64,000 bases of DNA from Lycium barbarum (GCF_019175385.1 NC_083339.1:46982074-47046073), one strand, 5' to 3'; counted from the first letter of the stretch, positions 1-11,125 are shown. The notes: generated from the sequence alone by a model not told the origin. Numbers and translations are program-made.

Positions 1-2107
1 TGGCGGATCACCAAAGCGAGTATCTGCACCTGCGGGCATGAAACGCAGCCCCCCGAAGAAAGGGGGTCAGTACGGAATATGTACTGAGTATATAAAGCAT
101 GAAATACAGTAAAAAGGACCATAACTGAAATAAGGTGTGCAGAAAACAAGTACAATGTCCAGAATACCAAATACTTGCCCTTTGAAACATAAATCATGCA
201 TGTCAGTATCATATATCATATCAGGCCCCTTATGGGACCCGACAAACATGGTCGCCACCCCGCCTTTGGCGCCATAACATAGCATAACACCATAGCACGA
301 CATAACTCCATAAACACAGCATAACCCCACAACACAGCATAACTCCATAAACACAACATAACCCCATAACACAGCATAACTCCATAAACATAGCATAACC
401 CCATTATATATATATGTATATCATATTCTGGCCCTCTAGTGAGGGACTCGGGGAACAATGCAGTGAGACTGTGCACGATAACATATCCTGGCTCGGGACT
501 CAGTGAAAGACATATTGAGACATGCACGAGTGGAGTAGTGAGCAACCATATGTAAATTAAAACATTTTCAAAGACTCAATGGAACAATCAAAACGAACTG
601 TCATTTGAAAATCAGGATAATAGTCATATCAAATACCTTTCGGATGTCACTGTGGATTATATCAGAATACAACTTCTGGAATCATATATATACGTATCAG
701 GGTGTATCAAAGACTCAATGGAATAATAGTCATATGTCAATATAGTATGAACATCTCATAGAAGTCTGGACATTAGTTATCATAAAGTTCCTAAGAATCG
801 GAACTGATATACATCGACTATTATCCAACGTACAGAAAACTGAAGAGGGAAGCTCAATCACTTAAGAGTTCTAACATCAAGAAGTGAATAAGAATCATAA
901 ATCACACTCAAAACTTATGAATAGAATTACCCCGAAGTTCATATCATTCATCGCTTAGATCTAAGACATGCCAAAAGAAAGAAGGGACAGCTTTACATAC
1001 CTGTTAGCGACTATTCGTAAATCCGTTCGCCTCGTCGCTCTTTTAGCCTATTTAATATAAGAGTAACATTATCGTTAGTAACTATATTTTCTAGTTCGTA
1101 AATCAGTAGGCCGTCGCTTATAGAACTTATTCTTTAACTTATATTTCTCGTTGAGGGTTTTTCATTATTCAAGGACTTAACGAAAATCGGGCAGCATTTC
1201 CCCTATATATTCGCCTAACTCGAATTTCCAATTACCCTCTTGTTAACACAGAAACACCAACAACAACATATGGATATAGTCATATCTTCAATTCTTTCAA
1301 TTCAATAAGAATAACAACATGTTCATATCAACACAACTTTAACCTTATATCTAATCCCTTCATTTCTTTACCAGATAATTCATGATAACATCAACCATGT
1401 TGTCACTTAAAAAATCAATTCACCATGCCTAATTAAAGCAGCCCCCTACACGGCTCAATTTACATTTCCACATCAACATATACAACTTCTTACGTTCATC
1501 ACACATTTACCAATTTATACAAGTTTAAATTGTCTCCAAAACGTGTAAAAAAAAAAAGATTAGCTCTTACCTTGATAAGCTTGGCTCCTTAATATTGTTA
1601 ATCCCTTGAATGTTCACAACACCACAACACTTTAATTTTTCTCCATCATCCTCTCAATGCTCGGCCAAATCAGCCATGGTCGAGAGTTTTTTTTTTCTTT
1701 CTTCAATTTAATTGTTGTTCTTGTTTTGTGTTCAATTGCATTGTGAAGAGATGACTCATTACCTCATTTGGTGATATACATATATGAGCCTCCTAGGCCC
1801 TACACGTGCCCCCCCTTATGTGTCATCTATTTTCCTTTTTTTTAAATTAAAATCGGGTGGGCCCACTTTGGTAATTAATCTTAATTAATTTAATTAATCA
1901 CTAATTCTTGCTTAATAATATAATCACAAATAATTTATCCCTAATCTCCAATAATATTTTTACACTAATTAAAATTTATAAACAATTTATGTTTTAATTT
2001 AAAATTGAAAATTAAAGATTTCTATTTCGTGTCCGAAATGATCCCGTCTTTAACTTAAGTCGATTCTCTTGCGAACAAATCGACGTATGAAAATACGGGA
2101 TATAACA
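1..2107 (-). mobile_element. Element F: LTR, minus orientation, cut by window edge
   Basis: This is the right-hand part of an LTR of the same family as element C. Position 1 aligns with about 34602 of the C left LTR, so roughly 450 bp lie outside the window. It ends at 2107 with TATAACA, the reverse complement of the TGTTATA start of an LTR. It contains the conserved LTR hairpin (50-66), the GGRRATGCTGYCC core on minus (1188-1200) and a minus-strand CAAG/GTAAG donor-like site near 1570. The adjacent AACTT (2108-2112) corresponds to AAATT in the uninterrupted A LTR near 25566, so F inserted into the A 5' LTR. Whether it is a solo LTR or part of a full element cannot be told. Confidence 0.85.
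268..405. repeat. Tandem repeat, about 37-bp period, in F LTR
   Basis: Alternating 18- and 19-bp half units of the form CATAACTCCATAAACACAG / CATAACCCCACAACACAG are repeated about three and a half times. The equivalent place in element C has the other repeat (CCGGCCC...GGGACTCGGTG) but not this expansion. Minus-strand ORFs here (Leu/Cys/Val-rich repeats) are artefacts of the array. Confidence 0.8.
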
Positions 2108-3677
2108 AACTTCATAAAACCAAGAGAATCAAGTGTAAGAAACTCATTAGGGTTCATCCAAGGCAAGAAATCCCATTGGAAGTGAACTAGGGTTTTGGCT
2201 CAAGTGAAGTATTTCCACTCAAAGCTCATTCCCACATCATCTAAGGTAAGTTTTATGATCATTCCATGTTGTTTAGGGTATTGGGGGGGGGGGGGGGTTG
2301 AAAGACTTGGATTATGAAAGGAGATAGAAAATGGGTTACAAAGATGAGGATAATGAGATTTTGAGTAGTAGCTTGAAATGAGTCATGGTTCTTGATATGT
2401 TGTGATTATAAAAATGTTATAAATGACATTAAGAACATGGGATAAACAATATATGTGAGTAAACGTAGTAGTGTATTATGACCATGATTATGGATGAATT
2501 TAAGTGAAATTGGGAAATGTGGATAATGTAGGTGAATGAAGATTGATGGTTATAATATTGTGAATGTTATTATAGACGTTTGGGAGTTGATATATGATAT
2601 GAGGAAAGTTTTATAAACAAAGAAAATGCTGTCCAAGTTTCTCTAGCTTTAGTGGAGCATGTTCATGTAATCGATTAGCTAATGTTAATACGAACTCTTT
2701 TGAAGGTAGAAATGTGAGCATTGAAGGAGAACGATCAAGCGATAGAATAGCTAAATGAAAAGGTATGTAAGGCTAGTACCTTCCTTCTAAGGCATGACTC
2801 CCATGGCATGAATTCCCCTATTTTCCCATGAATTTCTTACATTCCGGCAATTATGAGCCTATGATTATGAGAAGCTTAACATGAGATACAGAAACGAGAT
2901 ATGTCATGAGCATAATAGTGATGATGATGAGTTAAGTCTAAAGATCCTAAAGCTAATGATCCTAACTATGATCCGTTGATGTTGTTTATTTTATACACTC
3001 ACCTTATGTGCCAATTCCTTCAAGGTGAGGCAGAATGTTTATGAATGCTCCATAATGGAATCGGGGGTTCTTGACCTTATGTCACCCCGATAAAGTATAG
3101 TTATCTTTGAGTTTCTATGCGTGCATTATGATGAGTACATGATGATGATATTACACCGCGCCTATATGGCCAGGCAGACACCGCTAAGGCGGGCAGCGTA
3201 TACACCATGTCTAGATAGCATGTCAGACACCACTAGTGGGCGGTATGAGATGATTACCCCGAACGCGGGCTAATGACTATCACACTGTACCTATATGGTC
3301 GGGCAGCTTATATAGATATGCATACATAATATAATGATGTTTATGAAGTGAGTTAGCTTGCTTTATTTTTATCAAATTGACAGTCAGTTACAGGTTGTCC
3401 TTCACTTGATGTCTCCTTATTTCATTGATGTATTGTTGTTTTTTTATGCCTTACATACTTAGTACATTGCTCGTACTGACGTCCTTTTCTTTGGATGCTG
3501 TGTTCATGCCCACAAGTAGATAGGGAGGTGATCCAGATTCATAGGAGCTATCAGCAGACTTTGAGAGCACTCCATTGTTCCGGAGGTACCATTATTTATT
3601 ATTTTGTGTATATACTTATATTTTGGCCACGAAGGGGTCCTATCCGGTCCATATGTCTAGTACTCTAGTAGAGGCTT
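2108..3677 (+). repeat. Element A 5' LTR, left fragment
   Basis: This aligns with 25568-27134 of the A 3' LTR. It carries a donor-like CTAAG/GTAAGT at 2246, the LTR core motif at 2622-2634, a second donor-like AAAG/GTATGT at 2763 and the LTR hairpin at 3480-3497. A run of 15 G near 2283-2297 replaces 6 G in the 3' LTR. It is interrupted by D after TSD copy GGCTT (3673-3677). Confidence 0.9.
3673..3677. repeat. TSD GGCTT, left copy, of element D
   Basis: GGCTT lies directly before the TGTCACG terminus of D. The identical pentamer follows the D right end at 14070-14074. The uninterrupted sequence AGAGGCTTGTAGATACG exists in the A 3' LTR near 27133. Confidence 0.95.
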
Positions 3678-6518
3678 TGTCACGACCCAGCCCCGTGGGC
3701 CGCGACTGGCACCCTATCTGGGTACCCAGACCAAACCGCATATTCATTTCCCAAATCCGAGCATGTTCCAAAAATTCATAAAAGTCATATCAAACTGAAT
3801 CTTTATCAAATCTGTCTTAAGCGGTCGCACAAATCAAAATGCCATATCAAATCCAAACTGAGCGGCGGAATAGACATCACCGGTCGAAGGTGCAAACATA
3901 AGCATAAGGGCCATTTAGGGCCATCAAAACAAACGGACCGCTTTAAGACCAGAAAACAAAATCAAACAAACATATATAGGACCCTCGCCCCACATATATG
4001 ACTACAGGCCTCTACGAACTCAAAACAAAGACATATGGCGAGACAGGGCCCCGCCGTACCCAAATCGTCAAATATACAGAGCATATACATAGCAAAAGGA
4101 GTCTGTACCAAAAGTGGACTCCGGATCAGAAGGAGTACTCCAAAATAACAGAAAGTGAAGCCTACAGTGGAGGATCACCAATGTCTGTACCTGCGGGCAT
4201 GAAACGCAGCCCCCGAAGAAAGGGGGTCAGTACGAAATATGTACTGAGTGTGTAAAGCACGGAGTACAGAAATATGGATCAAAACTGAAAGCAAATCAGA
4301 TAACAAAGTGGAGTACAAATCGACGCTGGCGCCACACACAGCATAACACCAGAAAGTTTCAAATCTCCGTATCTCCGAACACAAACACAAACATAGGTGA
4401 GCGTATCGCATCACGAGCCATATCACAGCATAACTCCAAATGGAACCCGGCCCTATGGCGAAGCCTCGGGAACCGTAACACAGCATACGGCCGAATTATT
4501 GTAAGGCGCACGAATCATAACCAGCCCGGGAACCGGTGAACGAAGTCATAATAAGGCACGAGCGGAGTCGTGAGCAATAAATGCAATTCATATTTCAAAA
4601 TAGCCTTTCAAAACTTAGTAGTCTCATAAGTCATTTCATAGTACAAAATAATCGAATACTTAGTCGATACAAAGTTTCATTTCACAAAGCGTTTCCAAAA
4701 TATTACGTATGGCTCAAAACGTAACTTAGCATATCATAATATTCAAAACATAACTCGTAGGAGGAAGTTCCAAAACCGAAAGTATCATATCAAACTTTAT
4801 TCAAAAGGACAGCCCAATAAGACAAATAGGGCGTCTCGGGGTTAGCGGGCCCACCTCGAGTCGAATTGAGGTGGCGAACATAATTTATGAACATTTAGGG
4901 GCTAAAAGTTCATACGTAATCATTTCTAAGTTACCCGACCACGTTTCGATAGGTTTCGAACGATTGGTGGCATTCTAGCCAAAATAGAGCCCTTAGGCTT
5001 CAATTGAATTGAATGAATAGTAACTTTTATGTGGATCGGGTTTCGAGGAGCAAAGATGCTCCGGAGGTTCCAATATTCACCTAGCATACTAAGACATGCC
5101 AAACGAAGAAGTGGGAAGCTTTACATACCTTACAGACGTCGTATGCTCTCCCAAAAGTCAAGTCCCGCTTCGTCTGAAATCTGCAAATGGTCAAAGTTAC
5201 CAATTGAGATTCTTAGGCTTAAAAATGCCATTAACTTCATTTTTGCCTACCGAAATTTCGGCAGCATTTCCCCTATAAATCTAACACCCCCGAGACTTAG
5301 CTCGGCTCAAAATACATCAACAACCACAGCCCACACATCAACAACAACACAAATCATAATCAAACCGCTCTAACTTCAAAGGTCCACCTTACTACACAAG
5401 TTGGAGATTTTTCATTCAAACTTCAAAATCCCAAATCTATATCCATATTATTGTATTCATTCTCTCATTCAAGGTTATGCCAACACATTCCAAATACATT
5501 CCGTGCCATACACGAAATTGCCCAAAATCCATAATTCTTTCAAAACATCAAAACTTACAACGAACATTCTAACTTGCGTCGTTTCATTCCGAATTCATTA
5601 ATATCAACAATAAATCCTATTTAAAGTCCTTAGTACCACAGATATACAATGATATACGTAAATATACAAAAGGCATACACTTTCCGATGATTTTCGAAAT
5701 CATTTTTTTCAACGCCAATTTAATTCATCAATCGATCATTTACGTCTTAAAGGTTATAACGACGCAACTAACGAACTAAATAGGATTCAATTCACCTCCC
5801 CTTCTAACTCTCATGGCTCACGGCCACACACCAACACACACACACACACGGCTGCACACACATACACTACTACCACAAAATTCTCATTTCATTTCATTCA
5901 TCATAACATTCATACCAATTCCATAACGCAAAAGTGGAAGAATTCTTACCTTTTCTTGAAAACCCGACTTGTCGCAAACGAGGTTCTTGTGCCAAACTAA
6001 TTATACCCCGTTGAAGAGGGCCTTGAGTACTTCACAACTATGTGGAAACTAAGATTTTTGGATTGAACAAGGGCTAGCAATTTTTTTTTCTTTCTCTCCT
6101 CCTCACTCTCGGCCGAGAGCCTTTCTTATGGACTAGCTCATTTTTTTTTTGTTGTGTGGTTATTGTTCTTGATAATTAGCAAGACATCTTGATATATATC
6201 CATTAGTAATGGTCATGTGCATAGCACATGACACAAAAAAATGGGTTTGGGCCTTGGCCTTTGGCCGGCCACCCTACAATTTTGGGCTTCAATTTTTGTT
6301 GTCCAATTCTTGGCCCAATTCATTAAAAGTCCCGTTTTGTAATTCCCGAAACTAATTTCCGAAATTCCAAATTTTCCCTCGGCCTTTCTCGAGGTCTTGA
6401 CATTAATGATTCCATAACCAACATGGTCCTATGCACAAAAAATCAAAATATTCCCTTATAACATACAAGTCGTAATTATTTCTCGATTTCCAATTATACG
6501 AAAACACGGGACATAACA
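3678..6518 (-). repeat. Element D 3' LTR (left), 2841 bp
   Basis: It starts TGTCACGACCC and ends ACATAACA in plus orientation, the reversed TGTTATGT...GTGACA termini. It is nearly identical to 11142-14069, but lacks about 88 bp near 4319 that are present at about 11787-11873. It holds the LTR hairpin (4210-4226), the core motif (5260-5271), and minus-strand donor-like AAAAG/GTAAGAA near 5950 and AAG/GTATGTAAAG near 5127. Confidence 0.93.
3816..3947. repeat. 132-bp module bounded by inverted repeats, in D LTR
   Basis: The boundaries CTTAAGCGGTC and GACCGCTTTAAG are inverted repeats with one extra T. The same module is at 11280-11411 in the right LTR, and a diverged copy sits in the D interior at 8264-8393. 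It could be an old MITE-like insertion or a folded RNA domain. Confidence 0.6.
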
Positions 6519-6554
6519 TTCTCCCCCCCTTAAGAACATTCGTCCCCGAATGTT
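6519..6554 (-). promoter_or_regulatory. Element D polypurine tract and pre-PPT palindrome
   Basis: On the minus strand TAAGGGGGGGAGAA directly abuts the 3' LTR (complement of 6519-6532). It is preceded by the perfect inverted repeat at 6535-6554, AACATTCG / CGAATGTT with a 4-nt spacer. PPTs prime plus-strand DNA synthesis; the role of the palindrome is unknown. Confidence 0.85.
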
Positions 6555-6660
6555 AAATAAATCTTATGAAGACTCACAAACATAACGGGAAAACCATTTT
6601 ATATAAGGATAGCACACATGGTTCATCCGTTCTTTGGTACAACAAATACAAAAGTCTAGA

Positions 6661-7401
6661 TTACAAGAGGCGTAGGGAATAAATGGGGTATATCTTCTTC
6701 ATCTCATCCTCCGCCTCCCAAGTCATCTCTTCCCGGTTATTATTGCGCCACAGGACTTTGACAGAAGGCACCTCCTTAGTGCGCAACCTCCTCACCTGAC
6801 TATCCAGAATAGATACAGGCTGCTCGTCATAAGACAACTGCTCCGTCTCCTGAAGATCATCTACTGCGAATATCCTGGAAAGATCACCAATACACTTCCA
6901 CCACATAGATACATGAAACACCGGGGGTACGGCCTCCAAATCGGATGGCAAGTGTAGCTCGTAGGCGACTGCGCCTATCCTCCGAACAATCTGGTATGGC
7001 CCGATGTACCGCGGGCTCAACTTACCCTTCTTGCCAAATCTCATAACGCCCTTCATGGGCGACACCTTCAGGAATACCCAGTCGCCAATCTGGAACTCCA
7101 ACGGTCGACGTCGTCTATCAGCATATGCTTTCTGGATCACGTCTGGCGCAATCAACTTAGTCTCGCCGATGCCAAACCAGCCAATAGGAGATCTGCGTCT
7201 CCCGCCATAAAGGGCCTCGTACGGGGCCATCTGAATGCTGGAGTGATAACTGTTATTGTAAGCAAAATCTATACACGGCAAATGATCATCCCAGCTGCCC
7301 CTGAAATCAATAACGCAGGTCCGCAACATATCTTCGAGCGTTTGAATAGTGCACTCGGCCTGCCCGTCGGTCTGAGGATGAAAAGCTGCACTGAGGCTCA
7401 C
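6661..7401 (-). pseudogene. Element D integrase C-terminal half and chromodomain
   Basis: A 246-aa minus-strand frame. It starts inside the integrase core (FHPQTDGQAECTIQ, with the catalytic Glu still present) and runs through the YNNSYHSSIQMAPYEALYG region and the RFGKKGKLSPRYIGPY segment. It ends in a chromodomain-like tail (VRRLRTKEVPSVKVLW, then EEMTWEAEDEM). Unlike B and G, the KKGKLSPRY segment is in frame. It is separated from the upstream integrase piece by a stop and frame change at about 7400-7410. Integrase joins cDNA to host DNA, and chromodomains of this class bias insertion to heterochromatin. Alone this fragment cannot act because the first catalytic Asp is deleted upstream. 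Confidence 0.88.
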
Positions 7402-7409
7402 CTGAGTCC

Positions 7410-7748
7410 CTAGTCCGTCCTAAAAAGACCTCCAGAAATTAGCTGTAAACCGGGCACCTCGGTCAGTAATCCACCGGGCTTCTGCTGCTCGATCTTAACT
7501 TGCTGGCAGTTCGGGCACTGATTAACAAACTCGACAATATCTTTCTTCATGCCGTCCCACCAATACAAACACCTGGGATCACGATACATCTGAGTGGAAC
7601 CAGGGTGAACAGAGTACCGTGCATCAGGTGCCTCGCCCATAATCTGCTGTCGTAAGCCCGCAACGTCCGGTACACAGAATCTGCCGTCATATAATAATAC
7701 TTCTTCAGGCGAGAGTTCAAACTGAGTCTTTGTTTTATTAAGGGCCAC
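7410..7748 (-). pseudogene. Element D integrase N-terminal zinc-binding piece
   Basis: A 112-aa minus-strand frame with the H2C2 domain of Ty3 integrases ([33 protein letters not shown]). After QKPGG the sequence jumps to the region of the second catalytic Asp, which is readable in another frame as TDRGARFTANFW. About 75 residues are missing compared with B and G, including the MDFI..LP first catalytic Asp. Upstream, where RNase H should be, the protein similarity stops and the minisatellite begins. Confidence 0.85.
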
Positions 7749-7979
7749 ACGCTATATTCTGTAACGGACAAACGCTTTCCAGACGTCATAGCCAATATCA
7801 TTCCTTATCACACCACTGATTTCTCTACCACGTTATCGAAATCCCACTTCATACCGAATACCTCACACCAACGGATTCAAAATCACTTCATACCAGACAG
7901 TTCACAGCAACGAATTCAAAATCATACCAAACACTTCACATCAACAGATTCAAAACTAGGACCGGACGCCTAGCAGCAT

Positions 7980-8180
7980 ATCGAACGAACTCGTAATCGG
8001 AGGCAGACATACTAGACTATGGCAGACGGCTCATAGTCAAAATCAGAGGTACAGAAGTATGTCAGACAAATCTGAGGTCGGAGTCAGACGTACAAAAGCG
8101 CATAAGGCGAATTCGTAATCAGAATCAAACACACGGAAATATTCTGTCACTCCAAACGAATTCACAACCAGATCATCGTA
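7980..8180. repeat. Degenerate upstream part of 41-bp minisatellite in D
   Basis: About four diverged units of roughly 40-43 bp share CAGAC...TCGTAATC.GA.TCAGA with the better preserved array at 8433-8721. The inverted-repeat module at 8264-8393 separates the two. Confidence 0.6.
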
Positions 8181-8263
8181 CTCAGGCTCATTCAGACTCA
8201 ACATACGTTGTTCGAGCTGAAAATTAACAACAGACGTCACACAAGCACTTATCGAACACTTTT

Positions 8264-8393
8264 CCTAAGCGGTCGCCCGTGCAGAACAGTCATATCAAAA
8301 TCATAAAGGTGGCGGAATATACATCGCCCAAATGCATACACACGTACAACCTCATGGGCCATCTTGGCCATAGTAGCATACGGGCCGCTTAAG
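8264..8393. repeat. Diverged copy of the inverted-repeat-bounded module
   Basis: It begins CCTAAGCGGTCGC and ends CGGGCCGCTTAAG. In order it keeps a CATATCAAA, a GGCGGAATA.ACATC and a GGGCCAT..TGGCCAT block, matching 3816-3947. It lies inside the D interior between two minisatellite blocks. Nothing coding is seen here. Confidence 0.6.
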
Positions 8394-8432
8394 AAGGCAA
8401 AACAGATCCACATACGAACATACCAGAGATTT

Positions 8433-8721
8433 AGCAGACAGATTCACAATCGGGGTCAGACGTACGGAATCAGATCGGACAGATTCGAAACCGGAATCAG
8501 ACGTACAGAACTATATCACACAGAATCGTGACCAAAGTCAGACAGGCAGAAATGTATCGGACAGAGTCGTAATCAGAATCAGACATACCGAGATGTATCA
8601 GATAAACGCGTGATCAAAATCAGACGTACAGAGGCATATCAGACAGGTTCGCATCCAGAGTCAGACAAACAGAGATGTGTCAGACGGATTCGCGATCAGA
8701 GCTAATCTTGCAGAGGTATTA
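8433..8721. repeat. 41-bp minisatellite in D interior
   Basis: Six consecutive units are exactly 41 bp each, starting at 8476, 8517, 8558, 8599, 8640 and 8681, preceded by one 43-bp unit. The consensus reads approximately CAGACAGATTCG, then TCAGAATCAGAC, then GTACAGAGATGTAT. Units differ from each other by roughly a third but keep their length, so the array is old. Confidence 0.85.
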
Positions 8722-9231
8722 CAACCAAAATCAGATTCAGAACCAGATGTACCAAGGTTGATCAAATGGGAACACAATCGAGGCCGGAAGCATAGAGGCG
8801 TAATAGACAGAGCCTTATCATCATCGGGAGTGCAGAAGTATAGCAGATAGAATCTGAATTAGGATCAGATCACTCTTATTAAGGCTCCAATGATTCATGA
8901 AAAATTTCCCTTTATTTGTAAACTTGTTCGCCAAGCTGTCACACAAATTGTCTTGCGTCTCGCATATCAACTCTTTCAAAGATCCCACTTATTCCCACTG
9001 ATTATCCTTCATCTTTCCTACCCTCCATACTCATTTTCTCTTTCAGACATCGTCCTTCCAAACTAAGTTATAATGTAGTTGGGGATTTTCTATCCCTTGA
9101 CAATATTCGGATCGTCGCCCCCGCTTCGCTTCAAGTATTCGGTTTAGTAAAACCTTTCGTCTATCACAACTTTGGTTGCCGGGACTCGGCTCTTATCCCA
9201 CGTGGGCACCAAACGAAAATCATACACCCAC

Positions 9232-9262
<31 letters not shown>

Positions 9263-10339
9263 TACGGATATATTTACTCATCCTTTACTGACGAACGTCT
9301 CTGACTGTTATTCAAATTCGCTCAATTTCCCAAGCGGTGTTGTACCCTTTTCTTTTTGCCCATTTAGTCCGCCTCGTTCTGCGCGACTCCTGTAAGGGCA
9401 CTAATTACTTCACACATTCTCTTTTCCTTTAGATTACCCCAAATTTTTATGTATATTTAGCATACTCACTTATGAAAAACTTTACATTACTTCCCAGGGG
9501 TCACCCATCCCAGAATTGCTCTGGCTTGAGCACGCTTAACCCCGAAACTTTCATGCATTTTGACGCGTTAGGGCTAATATAATTCCGTCGATTACCCCGC
9601 AGGGCCTTTGTCACATAATTTTAGGGCAGATCGGGGTCTTAGCAAATTTTCGGAAAAATTTTGTAGCAGGTCCCACCCCCGGCTAAGTCGTACCATTACC
9701 ATGTCGCCTTTCTGAATCTTAAACATTCACCTTCATGCACATATACATGTGATTACGGATAACCCACAGATTTAAGTCTTCGTCCCACGAATTCCACCTC
9801 CAAATAATCGGTGGAATCTGATAGAATATAACCGTAAGGTGTCCTCCGGCCACTGGCAGAAGAAAACTAAAGTCCGACAAGCATTGCGGGACCTCTTTGT
9901 ACTTAGTCTACATATTTACTTCCATATTTCTGGAAAAATTTGGGCAGAGGTTCCTCTGTTTTTCTTACTGTCCGAAACCTGTACACCAGAAATACCAATT
10001 ATGCCTCACAGGGCCAACACATATACACACACATACATATCATATCAGGTCGTATCGCAGCCACACGGGGCTGATAACCTCAAGTAAGAATTATAACGTC
10101 GTCGACACCTACCACACGTGCCCAACTCAACAGCATCGGAGGCACTTTCCTGTTTACTTTCATCCGGGATTTCTAGACTCACATTGCCGGTGGGGACATC
10201 TCAGTCGCCCTTGCCTTTGGTCACTAGGTCTCTAATCCTTTTAAATTTCTATCGTCTTCATAGAACAGCGTTTTACAGATATCATACACATATCGAAAAT
10301 TCTAGGAAACTTACGTACTCATAACTGATCAACTCGGGT
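8722..10339 (-). other. Element D non-coding filler
   Basis: No open frame with recognisable similarity lies on either strand. It is pyrimidine-rich on plus (purine-rich on the transcribed strand). It contains a short (ACATAC)n tract near 9227-9262 and the 5S-like stretch at 9489-9590. A segment at about 9780-10060 (including GAAGAAAACTA and TCCGACAAGCAT) is homologous to the interior of element C near 40060-40640. Confidence 0.7.
9489..9590 (-). other. 5S rRNA-like sequence inside D
   Basis: Read on minus, this resembles plant 5S rRNA from about nucleotide 1 to 100, with many substitutions. The best kept parts are the internal Pol III promoter: an A-box core GTTAAGCGTGCT (complement of 9529-9540) and a C-box core GGATGGGTGACC (complement of 9499-9510). 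The 18-nt spacing between them equals that in the plant gene as I recall it. The 5S 3' end (about the last 20 nt) is not found. It has the same orientation as the D transcript. It is a degenerate relative, not a functional 5S gene; Cassandra TRIM elements are a known case of LTR elements carrying 5S sequence. Confidence 0.72.
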
Positions 10340-10855
10340 CTAACCTGGGGAGCTGCCGTGGGAACTGTGTCCCTCATCATCGTCGTCGGTCTGGCCCCCA
10401 CTGTTACCTGCATTTGAATCGGAGGAGTATAGGTAGCCTGGCAATTCCTGGTTCACCGACGGCCAGGACAAAGGGCTGGAATAGGGCGTAACACTCTCTG
10501 GGGAAGCCTGTCTAACATACTGCTCCACTACCGGAGCTGCTGGCACCTCCTCAGGGATATCCTCCTCCGGCGTCCCAGAGGAGTGCTCTAGTGGCTCAGC
10601 CTCGGGGCTATCCTCCTCCCTGGGAGTAAGAAACTCTGGAGGTATCGTCGCTGGGTCCTCCGAAGGGTCGGTATCATAACTGTCTTCCCTGGGAGCCTCT
10701 GCTCTGGGGATCAAAAACTCTGGAGGAATTGTCTCTGGATCCTCCGAAGGATCTGTCTCAATCGAGTAGCTAGGGATCTGCCTACTCGGTCCTGGTGATG
10801 TCCTAGGGGCCTTATTAGCACCCCCATCCCCATCATCCGAAGCGCTCCTCTTCAT
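10340..10855 (-). CDS. Element D acidic 171-aa ORF (Gag-N-like)
   Basis: An intact minus-strand ORF at the position of gag, about 270 bp after the PBS. It is Pro/Glu/Asp/Ser-rich and strongly acidic. It starts MKRSASDDGDGGANKAPR and holds two imperfect repeats of about 26 residues, each with DPSEDP.TIPPEFL and PRE or PRAE, then ends in an Asp/Ser/Gly tail (TDDDDEGHSSHG). No capsid fold, zinc knuckle or membrane segment is visible. The YSIE.DPSEDP part resembles the Gag N-terminus of element E (YSIEEDQSE, EEDPSEDQ), so it is likely a truncated Gag leader region. It is the only undamaged retroelement ORF in the window. Whether it is translated is unknown. Confidence 0.6.
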   Translation of the reverse strand: MKRSASDDGDGGANKAPRTSPGPSRQIPSYSIETDPSEDPETIPPEFLIPRAEAPREDSYDTDPSEDPATIPPEFLTPREEDSPEAEPLEHSSGTPEEDIPEEVPAAPVVEQYVRQASPESVTPYSSPLSWPSVNQELPGYLYSSDSNAGNSGGQTDDDDEGHSSHGSSPG

Positions 10856-11054
10856 TATTTATCAACCTACGATCACCTGCAGGAAGAGGGTCAGAAACAT
10901 TTTCCCCAAATACCGACACTTCTACTCTTCTGGAGCCTCGCTGTAGATACAGCAATTCGTAGGGGAGAATCATCCTAATCATATAGCTTTACCGCACGAT
11001 CTAAGAATCCAAAGAAGGGTAACATCCTAAATGTCCTGTAGCTTCCTGTTTATA

Positions 11055-11074
11055 GATGTGGTGCACAACACATC
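11055..11074 (-). promoter_or_regulatory. Dimer-initiation-like leader hairpin, element D
   Basis: On minus: GATGTG-TT-GTGCAC-CACATC, a perfect 6-bp stem closing an 8-nt loop whose last six bases are self-complementary. It lies about 63 nt downstream of the PBS. Confidence 0.7.
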
Positions 11075-11125
11075 GATAAACAAGACTCTACGAGACACGG
11101 CCTGTAGACATTCCGAGGACAAACT

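Noticed and set aside
67..545. Minus-strand ORFs rich in Leu, Cys, Val and Tyr in the F LTR
   Set aside because: They are translations of the 37-bp tandem array and flanking LTR sequence; no gene context.
5029..5373. 114-aa ORF found twice (also 12579-12923)
   Set aside because: Duplicated because it lies in the two D LTRs, on the strand opposite to the D transcript; composition is not protein-like.
9489..9590. Functional 5S rRNA gene
   Set aside because: Too many substitutions and the 3' end is missing; only promoter-box cores are well kept.
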